Below are positions 19,702 to 27,593 of a stretch of 64,000 nucleotides of DNA, piece after piece; positions within the stretch are counted from its first letter, which is position 1; every line of letters starts with the position of its first letter. The notes under the pieces were generated by a model, which did no database searches, was not told where the DNA came from, and was given only the letters and a program-made list of their open reading frames with translations. Location: positions 1 to 64,000 of the forward strand of contig NZ_JARXHX010000004.1 in NCBI RefSeq assembly GCF_031127835.1, written 5' to 3'. Made by a program: the position numbers and the translations under genes. Source of the DNA: Pelagicoccus sp. SDUM812002. Lineage in GTDB: Bacteria; Verrucomicrobiota; Verrucomicrobiia; Opitutales; Opitutaceae.

Positions 19702-20493
19702 ATGAGCAACAAGATTCATCCCACAGCGGTTGTTGATCCCAAGGCGGAGCTCGCCGCGGATGCAGAGGTTGGGCCCTATGCGGTTATCGGCGCCGGAGTT
19801 CGTGTCGGCGCACGCAGCAAAATCTGGCATCACGCTACGGTCTGGGGAAATACCTCAATAGGAGAAGACTGTCATATCTACCCGTATTCCAGCATCGGTA
19901 TGCAGACCCAGGACTTGAAGTACAAGGGTGGTAATCCGGGCGTAATAATAGGCGATCGTAATATCTTTCGCGAATACGTTTCTATTAATGCAGCCACCAA
20001 GGACGGCGAATTTACTGAGATTGGCGATGACAACTACCTGCTCGCTTACTGTCATGTGGGGCATTGCTGCAAGTTAGGGAATAACATCGTGGCCAGCAAT
20101 GGGGCGACTTTTGCCGGACATGTTATCGTGGAAGACTACGCTGGTATAGGAGGAGGCGGCACAGCGATCCATCAATTTTGCCATATCGGCTATCGTAGCT
20201 TTATTGGCGGCTGCGCGAAGGTGGAGCAGGATATCCCGCCCTTTATGCTGGGCGATGGAAATCCGGCTAAGATCCGAATGTTCAACAAGGTCGGACTGGA
20301 ACGGTCCGGCTTTGGCTCGGAGCAGATGGCTGCGGTGAAGTTTATCTTCAAAGCCTTTTATCGCCAGGGCTTGAATCGCCAGCAAGCGGTCGAGGCCGTG
20401 CTCAGTAGTGAGTACGCGGATACGCAGGAAGTGAAAGCTTACGTGGGCTTTGTGGAAGCGTCCGAGCGGGGGATTACGGGCGGGAGCAAGTAG
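19702..20493 (+). CDS. lpxA: UDP-N-acetylglucosamine acyltransferase
   Basis: The 263-residue protein has the left-handed beta-helix hexapeptide repeats over residues 1-190 and the LpxA C-terminal helical domain (about 195-263). The catalytic-region motif is CHVGHCCKLGN with H118 and H121, the latter matching the catalytic His of the family. It transfers a 3-hydroxyacyl chain from ACP to UDP-GlcNAc, the first step of lipid A synthesis. It lies directly downstream of lpxC-fabZ and is presumably in the same operon. Confidence 0.96.
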   Translation: MSNKIHPTAVVDPKAELAADAEVGPYAVIGAGVRVGARSKIWHHATVWGNTSIGEDCHIYPYSSIGMQTQDLKYKGGNPGVIIGDRNIFREYVSINAATKDGEFTEIGDDNYLLAYCHVGHCCKLGNNIVASNGATFAGHVIVEDYAGIGGGGTAIHQFCHIGYRSFIGGCAKVEQDIPPFMLGDGNPAKIRMFNKVGLERSGFGSEQMAAVKFIFKAFYRQGLNRQQAVEAVLSSEYADTQEVKAYVGFVEASERGITGGSK

Positions 20494-20558
20494 GAGGGCG
20501 TGGGGCTGGCGCTTGTCGCCATGCCGCATTGCACGAGATCGGGGTTGGATTTGCGTTG

Positions 20559-20580
20559 CGTCGCAAGCGACGACCCTACA
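20559..20580. repeat. REP-like palindrome with GTAGG tag
   Basis: CGTCGC and GCGACG pair perfectly around AA, flanked by CCTACA (TGTAGG on the minus strand). It lies between the convergent lpxA and DUF72 genes. A similar GTAGG-tagged palindrome is found at 58862-58882. It may act as a bidirectional transcript end. Confidence 0.45.
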
Positions 20581-20581
20581 A

Positions 20582-21472
20582 TCAAAACAAGTCTAGCTGC
20601 TCGATTTCCTTTTCCGGCTTGATACGGTCGCTTTCGAATTCAGGGAGTTCCGGCAGAAGTGGGTTGATGCGTTTTAGTTGCAGGTGCAGGCGTCGTGCGA
20701 CGAAGGGTGCGAAGGCGTCGTCGCCAGCGTGGCCGAAGAGATAAGGTTTCTTGCCTTCTAGTATCCATTTGTTGATGACAGATGCCCACTCTTTGATGAA
20801 GATTTCGTTTTTCTCTACTTTGTTTTTTCCGACAAATCGAATAATGGGATGTTTGCCGAGAGCGATTTGACGAACTGGCATTTGCGGTTTTCGTTCCCGC
20901 GCCTTGCGTTCTTTTTCGTCTGGCTCGCTGGACCAAAGGGGGCGGGTGTCGAAAACGACTTTGTCAATACCCTGGTTTTCGAGCAAGTCGTCGAGTCGCC
21001 TTTCGTTGTCAGCACCGTCGTAGAAACTGATGTGGCGAGGCTCGATGGCATATGGGAAGTCTCCTGGTAGTGATTTCAGGTATTCGCGAAGCGTATCCAG
21101 GTTGTTGATATTGAAGGAGGGGGGGAGCTGCAGGAAAGAAACGCCGAGCTTGTCGCCGTGGCTGAGGGCTTCGAGAACTTTGAAGAAAGCTTTGTTTTCT
21201 TCATCAGCTCCACTGAGGCGACGCTCATGCGAAATGGCTTTAGGGAATTTCGGAGCGAATCGAAAGCCGTCGGCGGATTCAGCCATCCAACGCTCTACCG
21301 TAGCCATGGGAGGAAGGGCGTAGAAAAGGGTATTCGCTTCGACTGTATTGAAGACGCGAGAGTATTCGCGAAGCAAGTTGTTGGTGTCGGTGCCCGTGCG
21401 AAACACCTTGCCGATCCATTCGCGATTTGACCATGCGGGGCAGCCGAGAAAGTAGGGAAGGTGTTTTGACAT
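20582..21472 (-). CDS. DUF72 (YecE-like) family protein
   Basis: The 296-residue protein matches the DUF72 family: start YFLGCPAWSNREWIGKVF, the FNTVEANTLFYALPPMATVERW block, FRFAPKFPKAISHERRL, LGVSFLQLPPSF and a C-terminal FVGKNKVEKNE segment. The family forms a TIM-barrel-like fold; no enzymatic role is established. It lies downstream of hisI on the same strand, with a terminator between. Confidence 0.9.
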   Translation of the reverse strand: MSKHLPYFLGCPAWSNREWIGKVFRTGTDTNNLLREYSRVFNTVEANTLFYALPPMATVERWMAESADGFRFAPKFPKAISHERRLSGADEENKAFFKVLEALSHGDKLGVSFLQLPPSFNINNLDTLREYLKSLPGDFPYAIEPRHISFYDGADNERRLDDLLENQGIDKVVFDTRPLWSSEPDEKERKARERKPQMPVRQIALGKHPIIRFVGKNKVEKNEIFIKEWASVINKWILEGKKPYLFGHAGDDAFAPFVARRLHLQLKRINPLLPELPEFESDRIKPEKEIEQLDLF

Positions 21473-21507
21473 GGAGACGTTCAGCGGAAGCGGAAGGGGT
21501 GTGGTTC

Positions 21508-21543
21508 AAAAAAAGAGGGGAGGCATCAAAGCCTCTCCCTCTT
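21508..21543 (-). terminator. Rho-independent terminator after hisI
   Basis: On the minus strand AAGAGGGAGAGGC pairs with GCCTCCCCTCTT (one bulge, 6-nt loop) and runs into seven T residues, just past the hisI stop. Confidence 0.88.
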
Positions 21544-21553
21544 GGTGAAGTCG

Positions 21554-21991
21554 CTATTTCTTGTAAACTTCGGCTGGATCGAAGACGCGCTCTCCGCCGT
21601 CGTAGACGAGTTCTTCGCCCTCGAGCCTGCGGTAGAAGCATGACTTGTAGCCGGTGTGGCAGGCCGCTCCGTTTTCGCCGATGTCAGCTTTGATGAGTAT
21701 CACGTCCTGGTCGCAGTCGGTACGGAGTTCCTTAACCCATTGGATTTGACCTGACGATTCTCCTTTGACCCAGAGCTTTCCACGGGAGCGGCTATAGTAG
21801 GTAGCCTTGCCGGTTTCGACGGTATGCTTGAGGGCTTCCTCGTTCATCCAGGCGAACATAATCACCTCGTTAGAATGGACCTCGGTCGTAATGCAGGGGA
21901 TCAGGCCGTTGCTGTCGAACTTGGGCTGCAGCTTGTTGCCTTTTTCAATATCCTCCTTGGAGGTGCGTTCGTGGATGCATGTGTGTGACAT
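21554..21991 (-). CDS. hisI: Phosphoribosyl-AMP cyclohydrolase
   Basis: The 145-residue protein is a stand-alone HisI domain, catalysing hydrolytic ring opening of PR-AMP in histidine biosynthesis. Motifs are MFAWMNEEAL, YYSRSRGKLWVKGE(S)SG, the metal-binding DCDQD triad, and the Cys-rich end ACHTGYKSCFYR. The PR-ATP pyrophosphatase half (HisE) found fused in many bacteria is absent here. There is a terminator downstream and no other his gene nearby. Confidence 0.95.
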   Translation of the reverse strand: MSHTCIHERTSKEDIEKGNKLQPKFDSNGLIPCITTEVHSNEVIMFAWMNEEALKHTVETGKATYYSRSRGKLWVKGESSGQIQWVKELRTDCDQDVILIKADIGENGAACHTGYKSCFYRRLEGEELVYDGGERVFDPAEVYKK

Positions 21992-22062
21992 AACGCCGTG
22001 CAGAAAACGGGAGTAGGGGTGTTTTGTAAAGTCGGTAGTAATGGAGAGCGACCTTGGGGCAT

Positions 22063-22758
22063 CTATAGGAAGTCCAGCAATTCGCTCAGCTTTCGTATGC
22101 TTCTACAGCTGGTTGTCGGGACTTCATTTTCTTCAGAGATGCGGACAGCGCTCCAGCCAGCTGCTTGAGCGCCTTGGATGTCGTGTTGGAGGGAGTCGCC
22201 GACATGGAGAATTTGCTCGGGAGCGAGCCCAAGCGAGGACCGACAATAGTCGAAGATTTCTGGTGCAGGCTTTTCGTGGCCGATTTCACTTGAGATGAAA
22301 AGGCGGTCGAAACTGTCCGCGAAGCCTGTTTCTGCGACGACGCGTCGCACGCGATGGTCCCAGTTGGTAAGAAGGGCTGTTTTGTATCCGCGAGCACGCA
22401 GCTGGGTGATGGTTTCGAATGCGGTGGTTTCGGGGCGCCAGCGGTGGCCGAGGGAAAACTCATTCCAGAGGTCGCCGAAGAGTGCCGCGAAGTCTTTAGG
22501 TTGCGGGGAGAGTTGGGAGATCGATTCGAGCACGATGGAATGCCAGTAGCTCCACTCGCGTTTTTCGCCGTCGAGAATGGCGGTGTCTTTGGAAATGTTG
22601 CGGAAGGCACGGCGAAATCCTGCTTCGAGCTCGTCGGAGGGGTAGTCGAGCCCGTGCAGCTGCATGACTTCTTGGTAGATCTCACCTACTGAAGGATGCG
22701 GGTGATAAATTGTGTGTGCGGCGTCAAAGGTGACGGCTTTGATGTGAGATAAGGCCAT
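22063..22758 (-). CDS. HAD-superfamily hydrolase, REG-2-like
   Basis: The 231-residue protein is a HAD phosphatase-fold protein. Motif I reads FDAAHT instead of FDxDGT, so the nucleophile Asp is present but the second Asp is not, a trait shared with REG-2/HDHD3-like proteins (often FDAAGTL). Motif II is ALLTNWD, motif III is GHEKPAPEIF, and motif IV is LHVGDSLQHDIQGAQAAGW. The start is placed at the ATG before ALSHIKAVTF. A longer frame upstream overlaps the DUF971 gene and is not supported. Substrate is unknown. Confidence 0.88.
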   Translation of the reverse strand: MALSHIKAVTFDAAHTIYHPHPSVGEIYQEVMQLHGLDYPSDELEAGFRRAFRNISKDTAILDGEKREWSYWHSIVLESISQLSPQPKDFAALFGDLWNEFSLGHRWRPETTAFETITQLRARGYKTALLTNWDHRVRRVVAETGFADSFDRLFISSEIGHEKPAPEIFDYCRSSLGLAPEQILHVGDSLQHDIQGAQAAGWSAVRISEENEVPTTSCRSIRKLSELLDFL

Positions 22759-22789
22759 CGGGGGCTGTGGCTTGGCGATAAAGCCGTTT

Positions 22790-23089
22790 CTAACCTTCTC
22801 CGAGTTGCTTGAGGAGCTCGTAGCTGTAAAGCCCGGTAGCGTGGCCATCTGAAAACTTGAAGCGAATGGCGTAGTTTCCGACGAACTGCCAACTGAGGAT
22901 CTCGACGTTAGAGTAGTTCTTGCCGTGCTCGCCACCGTGCAAGACGCCGAGGATATCACGTTCGCCGGCGGTTTCGGCGCTTGGAGAGGCGGCGCGTAGA
23001 ATTGGAGCCTTAATGTAGGATTCGGAGCCGTCTGCCCAGATAAGGGCGAGCTCGTTGCCGATGAGCTGAATATTTTTCGGAGGCGTCAT
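22790..23089 (-). CDS. DUF971 (gamma-butyrobetaine hydroxylase-like N-terminal) protein
   Basis: The 99-residue protein matches the DUF971/GBBH-like N-terminal domain: LIWADGSESYI, the LRAASPSAE segment, the NYSNVEILSWQFVGNYAIRF region and SDGHATGLYSYELL. Bacterial members often neighbour Mrp/ApbC-type ATPases and are linked to iron-sulfur metabolism, but no such gene is seen here. The start is set at ATG 23089 (TPPKNIQL). It is separated by 31 bp from the downstream HAD gene. Confidence 0.85.
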   Translation of the reverse strand: MTPPKNIQLIGNELALIWADGSESYIKAPILRAASPSAETAGERDILGVLHGGEHGKNYSNVEILSWQFVGNYAIRFKFSDGHATGLYSYELLKQLGEG

Positions 23090-23181
23090 GGGATGTGTGT
23101 GGGAACGGGATAGGCAGTCGGGCGTTTCCAAGCAAGCTCAGAGGCGCTGTTCGAGGCGGACTTATTACACTTGTTCGCGAG

Positions 23182-23190
23182 TTATTCACA
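23182..23190 (+). promoter_or_regulatory. DnaA-box-like 9-mer
   Basis: TTATTCACA matches the TTATNCACA DnaA consensus. It is one of several such sites in the region between the DUF971 and mraZ genes. Confidence 0.5.
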
Positions 23191-23348
23191 TCGTTTGCGG
23201 AGGAGCCTGAAATGCCGCCCAAAACCGCGCTTTTTGGACGGTTGATAAGCCGCGTGCTTTGCGGAGCCGGAAAACCTGAAGGGAGCCATTTTCCCTCTGC
23301 ACAGACGGAAAACACCCCGAAATGTAAATCCAGTGTCAAGGAATAGGC

Positions 23349-23368
23349 TGTGAATAACATGTGGATAG
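23349..23368 (-). promoter_or_regulatory. Pair of DnaA-box-like 9-mers upstream of mraZ
   Basis: TGTGAATAA (23349-23357, complement TTATTCACA, a full consensus match) and TGTGGATAG (23360-23368, one mismatch) start 11 bp apart, that is on nearly the same helix face. A further one-mismatch site, TTTTTCACA, is at 23434-23442. They flank A/T-rich sequence just before the MraZ box. Confidence 0.5.
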
Positions 23369-23404
23369 TAAAAATGGCCTGATGTGGAGGATTTTAATTG
23401 AAAA

Positions 23405-23430
23405 GTGGGGGAAAGTGGGGAGCTTTGGGG
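23405..23430 (+). promoter_or_regulatory. MraZ box (three TGGGG repeats, 10-bp period)
   Basis: TGGGG occurs at 23406, 23416 and 23426, each separated by exactly 5 nt. MraZ proteins bind TGGGN repeats with 5-nt spacers upstream of mraZ to autoregulate the dcw operon. The site lies 35-60 bp upstream of the mraZ ATG. It implies the dcw promoter is in the A/T-rich sequence just before it. Confidence 0.88.
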
Positions 23431-23464
23431 AAGTTTTTCACAGAACTTCCGGAAACAAATTTTA

Positions 23465-23920
23465 ATGAGCGCCTTGGGCAGACCAATTTTCGTTGGCAAA
23501 CACCAACGAAACCTTGATTCGAAGAATCGTCTTACGATTCCTTCGAAGTGGCGCTTTGACGGGGATACGGAGGACGTCTATTTGGCATTCCCAGACCCAG
23601 GTACGGGTTCTATTCACGTGCTTCCCCCCTCTCGCGTGGAAAAGCTGATGGAGCTCATCGAGTCGCAGAGCTTGAGCGACGAGGAGATGGCGACGCTTCA
23701 GGATAAGCTATTTTCGCAGGCGCACTCCTTTGGCTGTGACAAGCAAGGACGCGTAAACCTCACCGAGGACTTGCTCGAGCATGCAGGGATCACCAAGGAG
23801 GTCATGGTTGTTGGTCGTTTGACAGACTTCCGCATCTGGTCGCCAGAGCGTTGGGCCGGAGTCGACCCGAAAGCCAACAACGACGACATGGGCAAGATCA
23901 TGAAGCTCGCTGGAATTTAA
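23465..23920 (+). CDS. mraZ: Transcriptional regulator MraZ
   Basis: The 151-residue protein has two SpoVT/AbrB-like MraZ domains. The first has the NLDSKNRLTIPSKW motif (about 14-27) and the second CDKQGRVNLTEDL (about 93-105). MraZ forms a ring and represses its own dcw promoter by binding TGGGN repeats; such repeats are present directly upstream. The ATG at 23465 was chosen because homology starts at SALGRPIFVG. An earlier GTG would place the MraZ box inside the gene. It is the first gene of the dcw cluster. Confidence 0.96.
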   Translation: MSALGRPIFVGKHQRNLDSKNRLTIPSKWRFDGDTEDVYLAFPDPGTGSIHVLPPSRVEKLMELIESQSLSDEEMATLQDKLFSQAHSFGCDKQGRVNLTEDLLEHAGITKEVMVVGRLTDFRIWSPERWAGVDPKANNDDMGKIMKLAGI

Positions 23921-23938
23921 CAAGGGAGACGTAGACGC

Positions 23939-24148
23939 ATGAAAGACCGCCAATCAATACTTTCGAACATAATGGATGCAGTGGGGCTTGCCCCGCGCAA
24001 GAAGCTTGCTCCGGGTGCCGGGCGCTATCTCGGGGTGGGCGGCACTTTCGGCCGCGGGAATATCCGCCACTGCTCGACATGGGATTTTGAATACAAGCTG
24101 CCACGCGTGGCAGCTCGCAACCTTAACAGTGATTTCAGCGATCGATAG
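23939..24148 (+). CDS. Doubtful small ORF between mraZ and rsmH
   Basis: A 69-codon frame begins 18 bp after mraZ, with a GGGAG element 10-12 nt upstream of its ATG. The product is basic, has no recognisable domain, and much of it is encoded by sequence made of short palindromes (GGGGC/GCCCC near 23981 and a perfect 20-bp palindrome at 24096-24115). It is more likely non-coding spacer than a gene. Confidence 0.2.
   Translation: MKDRQSILSNIMDAVGLAPRKKLAPGAGRYLGVGGTFGRGNIRHCSTWDFEYKLPRVAARNLNSDFSDR
24096..24115. repeat. Perfect 20-bp palindrome in the mraZ-rsmH spacer
   Basis: AGCTGCCACG is followed immediately by its exact reverse complement, giving a 20-bp loopless palindrome 55 bp upstream of the rsmH start. 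It could be a protein-binding site, a REP-type repeat, or a hairpin affecting dcw mRNA. Confidence 0.6.
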
Positions 24149-24170
24149 TCTAGGCGGCATCGCCCCCATC

Positions 24171-25088
24171 ATGGAAGGACATGTACCAGTACTTGCGGCG
24201 GAGACGCTGGAGCACCTCGCTCCACGCGACGGTGGCTTGTACCTGGACTGCACCTTCGGAGGAGGGGGGCACACTGAGCTCGTGCTCAATGCTGCTGACT
24301 GCACTGTGGTAGGACTCGACCAAGATCCGCAAGCGGTCGCTCGCGCTGCTGAGATCAAGGAGCGCTACGGTGATCGATTCCGTTTTCACCGAATGAATTT
24401 CGAAACCCTCGACCAGCTTGAGGAAGGTCCCTTCGACGGGATCCTCTTCGACTTTGGAGTTAGCTCCTTCCAGTTGGACGAGGTCGACCGAGGATTCTCT
24501 TTCCGTGGAGAAGCCCCTCTCGATATGAGGATGAATCCTGAAGCGGGTGTATCCGCTGCTCACTGGCTCGCCACAGCCGATCGAGCGGAATTGATACACG
24601 CGATTCGCGGATACGCGGAAGAAAAGAACTGGCGCAAAATCGTCGATGCGATCCTTGCGGCCCGGGAAAAAAACGAACTCAGCACCACCACACAACTCGC
24701 TGATCTTATCCTATCCTGCACTCCAGCGAGGGTTCGTTTTTCTTCTAAGCTGCATCCGGCAACCAAGGTTTTCCAAGGTATCCGGATAGCGATCAACGAC
24801 GAGATAGGCGTGATCGAACGCGGACTGCCCGCTGCCTTCAACCAGCTCAAGATCGGAGGAATCCTCTGCGCGATCAGTTTCCACTCGTTGGAAGACCGCG
24901 TAGCGAAAGTCCTTTTTCGACGTTGGGCGGGAAGGCCGGAAGGCTCGCGGGATAACCGCCCTCAGGACATGCGCGAGACGCTCTGCGAGCTTCTCGGCAA
25001 GCGCCCAATAACGGCTAGTGACAAGGAAGTCGCCGAAAACCCGCGGAGTCGTTCAGCGAAGCTCCGCGTTTTGAGAAAGATAAAGTAA
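24171..25088 (+). CDS. rsmH: 16S rRNA (cytosine(1402)-N(4))-methyltransferase
   Basis: The 305-residue protein is RsmH (MraW), which N4-methylates C1402 in the 16S rRNA decoding centre using SAM. Motifs are HVPVLAAET at the start, the SAM-binding DCTFGGGGHT (about 25-34), GILFDFGVSSFQLD, RGFSFRGEAPLDMRM, FQGIRIAIN, and ISFHSLEDR near the end. Length is normal. The ATG at 24171 is chosen by homology. Its place after mraZ is standard for dcw clusters. Confidence 0.96.
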   Translation: MEGHVPVLAAETLEHLAPRDGGLYLDCTFGGGGHTELVLNAADCTVVGLDQDPQAVARAAEIKERYGDRFRFHRMNFETLDQLEEGPFDGILFDFGVSSFQLDEVDRGFSFRGEAPLDMRMNPEAGVSAAHWLATADRAELIHAIRGYAEEKNWRKIVDAILAAREKNELSTTTQLADLILSCTPARVRFSSKLHPATKVFQGIRIAINDEIGVIERGLPAAFNQLKIGGILCAISFHSLEDRVAKVLFRRWAGRPEGSRDNRPQDMRETLCELLGKRPITASDKEVAENPRSRSAKLRVLRKIK

Positions 25089-25095
25089 CAAAATA

Positions 25096-25332
25096 ATGAA
25101 TACGCTAACGCTACAGAGTCGCAGGATAATGAGAAATTCAACCACGCTTCAGTCGGTGCTGAACCGACAAATTGTCACCTTAAGCCTAGGCAGCTCCTTT
25201 GGAGCTGGCTCTTTCGACTGCCGCCAAGAGGCGAGCGTCGGCTCGATATCCCCCACCATCTCTTTCAAACCCTTTGAACGCGTCTACAAGATCCCTTCCC
25301 GCGATAGGGAGCTGGCGCTAGAGGCATCATGA
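25096..25332 (+). CDS. Hypothetical small protein between rsmH and ftsL
   Basis: A 78-codon frame starts 7 bp after rsmH, and its TGA overlaps the ATG of ftsL as ATGA, the same coupling seen at other junctions in this cluster. The product is Ser/Arg-rich and has no membrane segment, signal peptide or recognised domain. The tight fit argues for translation, perhaps mainly to carry ribosomes to ftsL. The lack of any family match leaves this unproven. Confidence 0.45.
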   Translation: MNTLTLQSRRIMRNSTTLQSVLNRQIVTLSLGSSFGAGSFDCRQEASVGSISPTISFKPFERVYKIPSRDRELALEAS

Positions 25333-25706
25333 GCAAACGCAAGACTCGGAATACATCCCGTACCCCTTCTATTTTAAACCGAATTATCTGGCTGACTTTC
25401 GCTTTCACTTTGTTTGTCGGAATGTTTGGCTTGGGGACCGTATACCTGCGTCACGAAGCCGCCGTTCTCGCGAACGAGAACAAGTCTCTCTACACAGATA
25501 TTTCCGAGCAGAAGCGCCATATCGCCGAACTCGGCGCCGTTATCGCACGCAAGACGACTCGCGACCAACTGAAGGCTTTAAACAATGCCTACGGTCTCGG
25601 ACTTCGTCTGCCAACCGAACGCCAGATCGTTCATGTCTTGGAAGACCCCACGAAGCGTCTCTACGAAAAGCAGTCGAATTCGATGCTTACCGCAGCGCGC
25701 TTCTAA
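25329..25706 (+). CDS. ftsL: FtsL-like division protein
   Basis: The 125-residue bitopic protein has a basic cytoplasmic tail, one membrane helix (about 19-39), and a heptad-rich periplasmic coiled coil (about 42-85). FtsL forms a complex with FtsB and FtsQ that controls FtsWI septal synthesis. Sequence conservation in this family is low; the assignment rests on topology, size and position between rsmH and ftsI. Confidence 0.75.
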   Translation: MSKRKTRNTSRTPSILNRIIWLTFAFTLFVGMFGLGTVYLRHEAAVLANENKSLYTDISEQKRHIAELGAVIARKTTRDQLKALNNAYGLGLRLPTERQIVHVLEDPTKRLYEKQSNSMLTAARF

Positions 25707-25712
25707 CGACAG

Positions 25713-27515
25713 ATGGCAAGCCGCCCCGGTACTAAATTCAGATTTTGGATACTCGCTCTTTTCTTTCTCTTCGGCTACGGAGCGATAGGGTACCGCTTGG
25801 TCGAATTGCACGCTTTCAAGAGCACTGAGCTGGTAGATGAGCTTGAGAGCAGCCGTTTTCGCGTTTTGCGAGAGATGCCGCGTCGAGGAGATATTTTCGA
25901 CATCAACGGAGAGATTCTCGCGACCAGTCACATCTTTCTAGAAGTAGGGGTTGATCGTCATGAAATAAAGAGTACTGACCTTGCTCGCATCCCCGAAATC
26001 GCTAAGAATTTAGGCCTTCCTGTTTCTCACGTCCGAGAGGCTTTTGGTGTTTCTGAGGGTCGTCTTCCTGTTGACGTGAAATCGCTCGACCCTCGCTGGA
26101 AATTGCTCAAACGCAGAGTTGAGCCGCGGTCCTTTGAAGCTCTAAAGGCACTCGGAATTCGTAGTGTCACTAGCACTAAGAGTTACGAACGCGAGTATCC
26201 GCAAGGCGACCTCGCTTCACACGTGATTGGTTTCGTTCGCAAAGATGGACAGGCCGCTATGGGAGTAGAGCGGGAGTTTGACTACTATCTCAGTGGAGAA
26301 GAGGGTTGGACAGAAACGGAGATTGGAGTGGGCCGCCGCGAAATGGCCCAGTTCCGCCGCCGCCAAGTGACTTCAACGGATGGTCTCAACGTCGTGCTAA
26401 CGATCGATTCCTACGTTCAGGACGTCGTGCAGAAAGAGCTGCATCAAATTGTAAACAATTATCATCCCAAAGCGGCGACGATCATCGTTTCCGATCCCTT
26501 TACAGGTGAAATTCTGGGTCTAGGAAACTATCCGAGTTTCAATCCAAACGCGTATTCGAAGTCTGATGACGAATCCCGAAAGAACCGGGCTCTTACAGAC
26601 ATCTTAGAGCCCGGCTCTACGTTTAAGATCGTAGCTGCGACTGCGGCATTGGAAGAACGTGTAGTCAATGTGGATACGCAAATTGACTGTGCTCAGTCCA
26701 TAGCGGTCATGCCGGATGGTTACCGGGTGAAGCTTCCTCGAGACGATCATGCGATGGGCATTTTAACGGTAGGGGAGGTTATCTCCAAGTCCTCGAATCG
26801 CGGGGCAGCTCATCTCGGCTTTAGGCTCGGTGGACAGAATTTTTATGAATGGGTAGAGCGGTATGGATTTGGCGAATACAGCGGACTCGATTTAGGAGTC
26901 GAATCCCGAGGTATCCTCAATCCGCCTAACAAATGGGATCGCCTGACGCTTTCGCGCATGACGATGGGGCACTCCATCGCGGCCACCCCGATCCAGATCC
27001 ACATGGCGACTTCGACCTTGGCCAATGGCGGTGTCTTGATGACGCCTCGAGTGGTCGCAGCGATTACCAACTACGAAGGAGAAAAGGTGGTAGAGTTCGG
27101 GCCTGTGCCGAAGCGCAAAGTATTTTCGCGCAGCACTGCTCGTACGGTAACGACGCTCCTCGAAGAGGCAGCTTCCGAGCGAGGAACCGCTCGCCGAGCG
27201 ATGGTGGAAGGCTACCGAGTTGCGGGTAAAACGGGTACGACTCAAAAGATCGTCAACGGACGCTACTCCACTCAGCAGCACGTGGGTTCGTTTACAGGTT
27301 TTTTTCCCGCGAACAACCCGCAGGTGGTGATCACGGTTATCGTGGATGGAGGACGCCCCTCCACTGGAGGACTTGGGTACGGGGGCATCGTGGCGGCACC
27401 GTCTTTTCGCGAAATTGCCAAGAAGTTGATCCCCCACTATGCGATCAGTCCTGTCCCGAGAGCCTCTGGCTACGCTCACGCAGAAGGCGCTAACTTCAGC
27501 TCGGGAGGGAACTGA
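25713..27515 (+). CDS. ftsI: Penicillin-binding protein, FtsI-type transpeptidase
   Basis: The 600-residue class B PBP has an N-terminal membrane helix (about 10-30), a dimerisation domain, and a transpeptidase domain with S302-T-F-K305 (in PGSTFK), an SSN motif, and K506-T-G-T509. It cross-links septal peptidoglycan together with FtsW. No PASTA domain is present. It lies 6 bp downstream of ftsL and ends 6 bp before the first possible murE start. Confidence 0.94.
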   Translation: MASRPGTKFRFWILALFFLFGYGAIGYRLVELHAFKSTELVDELESSRFRVLREMPRRGDIFDINGEILATSHIFLEVGVDRHEIKSTDLARIPEIAKNLGLPVSHVREAFGVSEGRLPVDVKSLDPRWKLLKRRVEPRSFEALKALGIRSVTSTKSYEREYPQGDLASHVIGFVRKDGQAAMGVEREFDYYLSGEEGWTETEIGVGRREMAQFRRRQVTSTDGLNVVLTIDSYVQDVVQKELHQIVNNYHPKAATIIVSDPFTGEILGLGNYPSFNPNAYSKSDDESRKNRALTDILEPGSTFKIVAATAALEERVVNVDTQIDCAQSIAVMPDGYRVKLPRDDHAMGILTVGEVISKSSNRGAAHLGFRLGGQNFYEWVERYGFGEYSGLDLGVESRGILNPPNKWDRLTLSRMTMGHSIAATPIQIHMATSTLANGGVLMTPRVVAAITNYEGEKVVEFGPVPKRKVFSRSTARTVTTLLEEAASERGTARRAMVEGYRVAGKTGTTQKIVNGRYSTQQHVGSFTGFFPANNPQVVITVIVDGGRPSTGGLGYGGIVAAPSFREIAKKLIPHYAISPVPRASGYAHAEGANFSSGGN

Positions 27516-27593
27516 ATTTTCGTGTTAGCTGTGCTTCCGCGAAACAGGTCTTCCGCGGCAGGGTCCAATAGCTCAGTGAGTGTACATCAAACG

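Noticed and set aside
22759-22959. Longer N-terminus for the HAD hydrolase
   Set aside because: It would overlap the DUF971 gene and is Ser/Thr-rich without homology; the ATG before the HAD motif fits better.
26892-27479. 195-codon minus-strand frame inside ftsI
   Set aside because: Shadow of the transpeptidase domain; His/Arg-rich composition without a domain.
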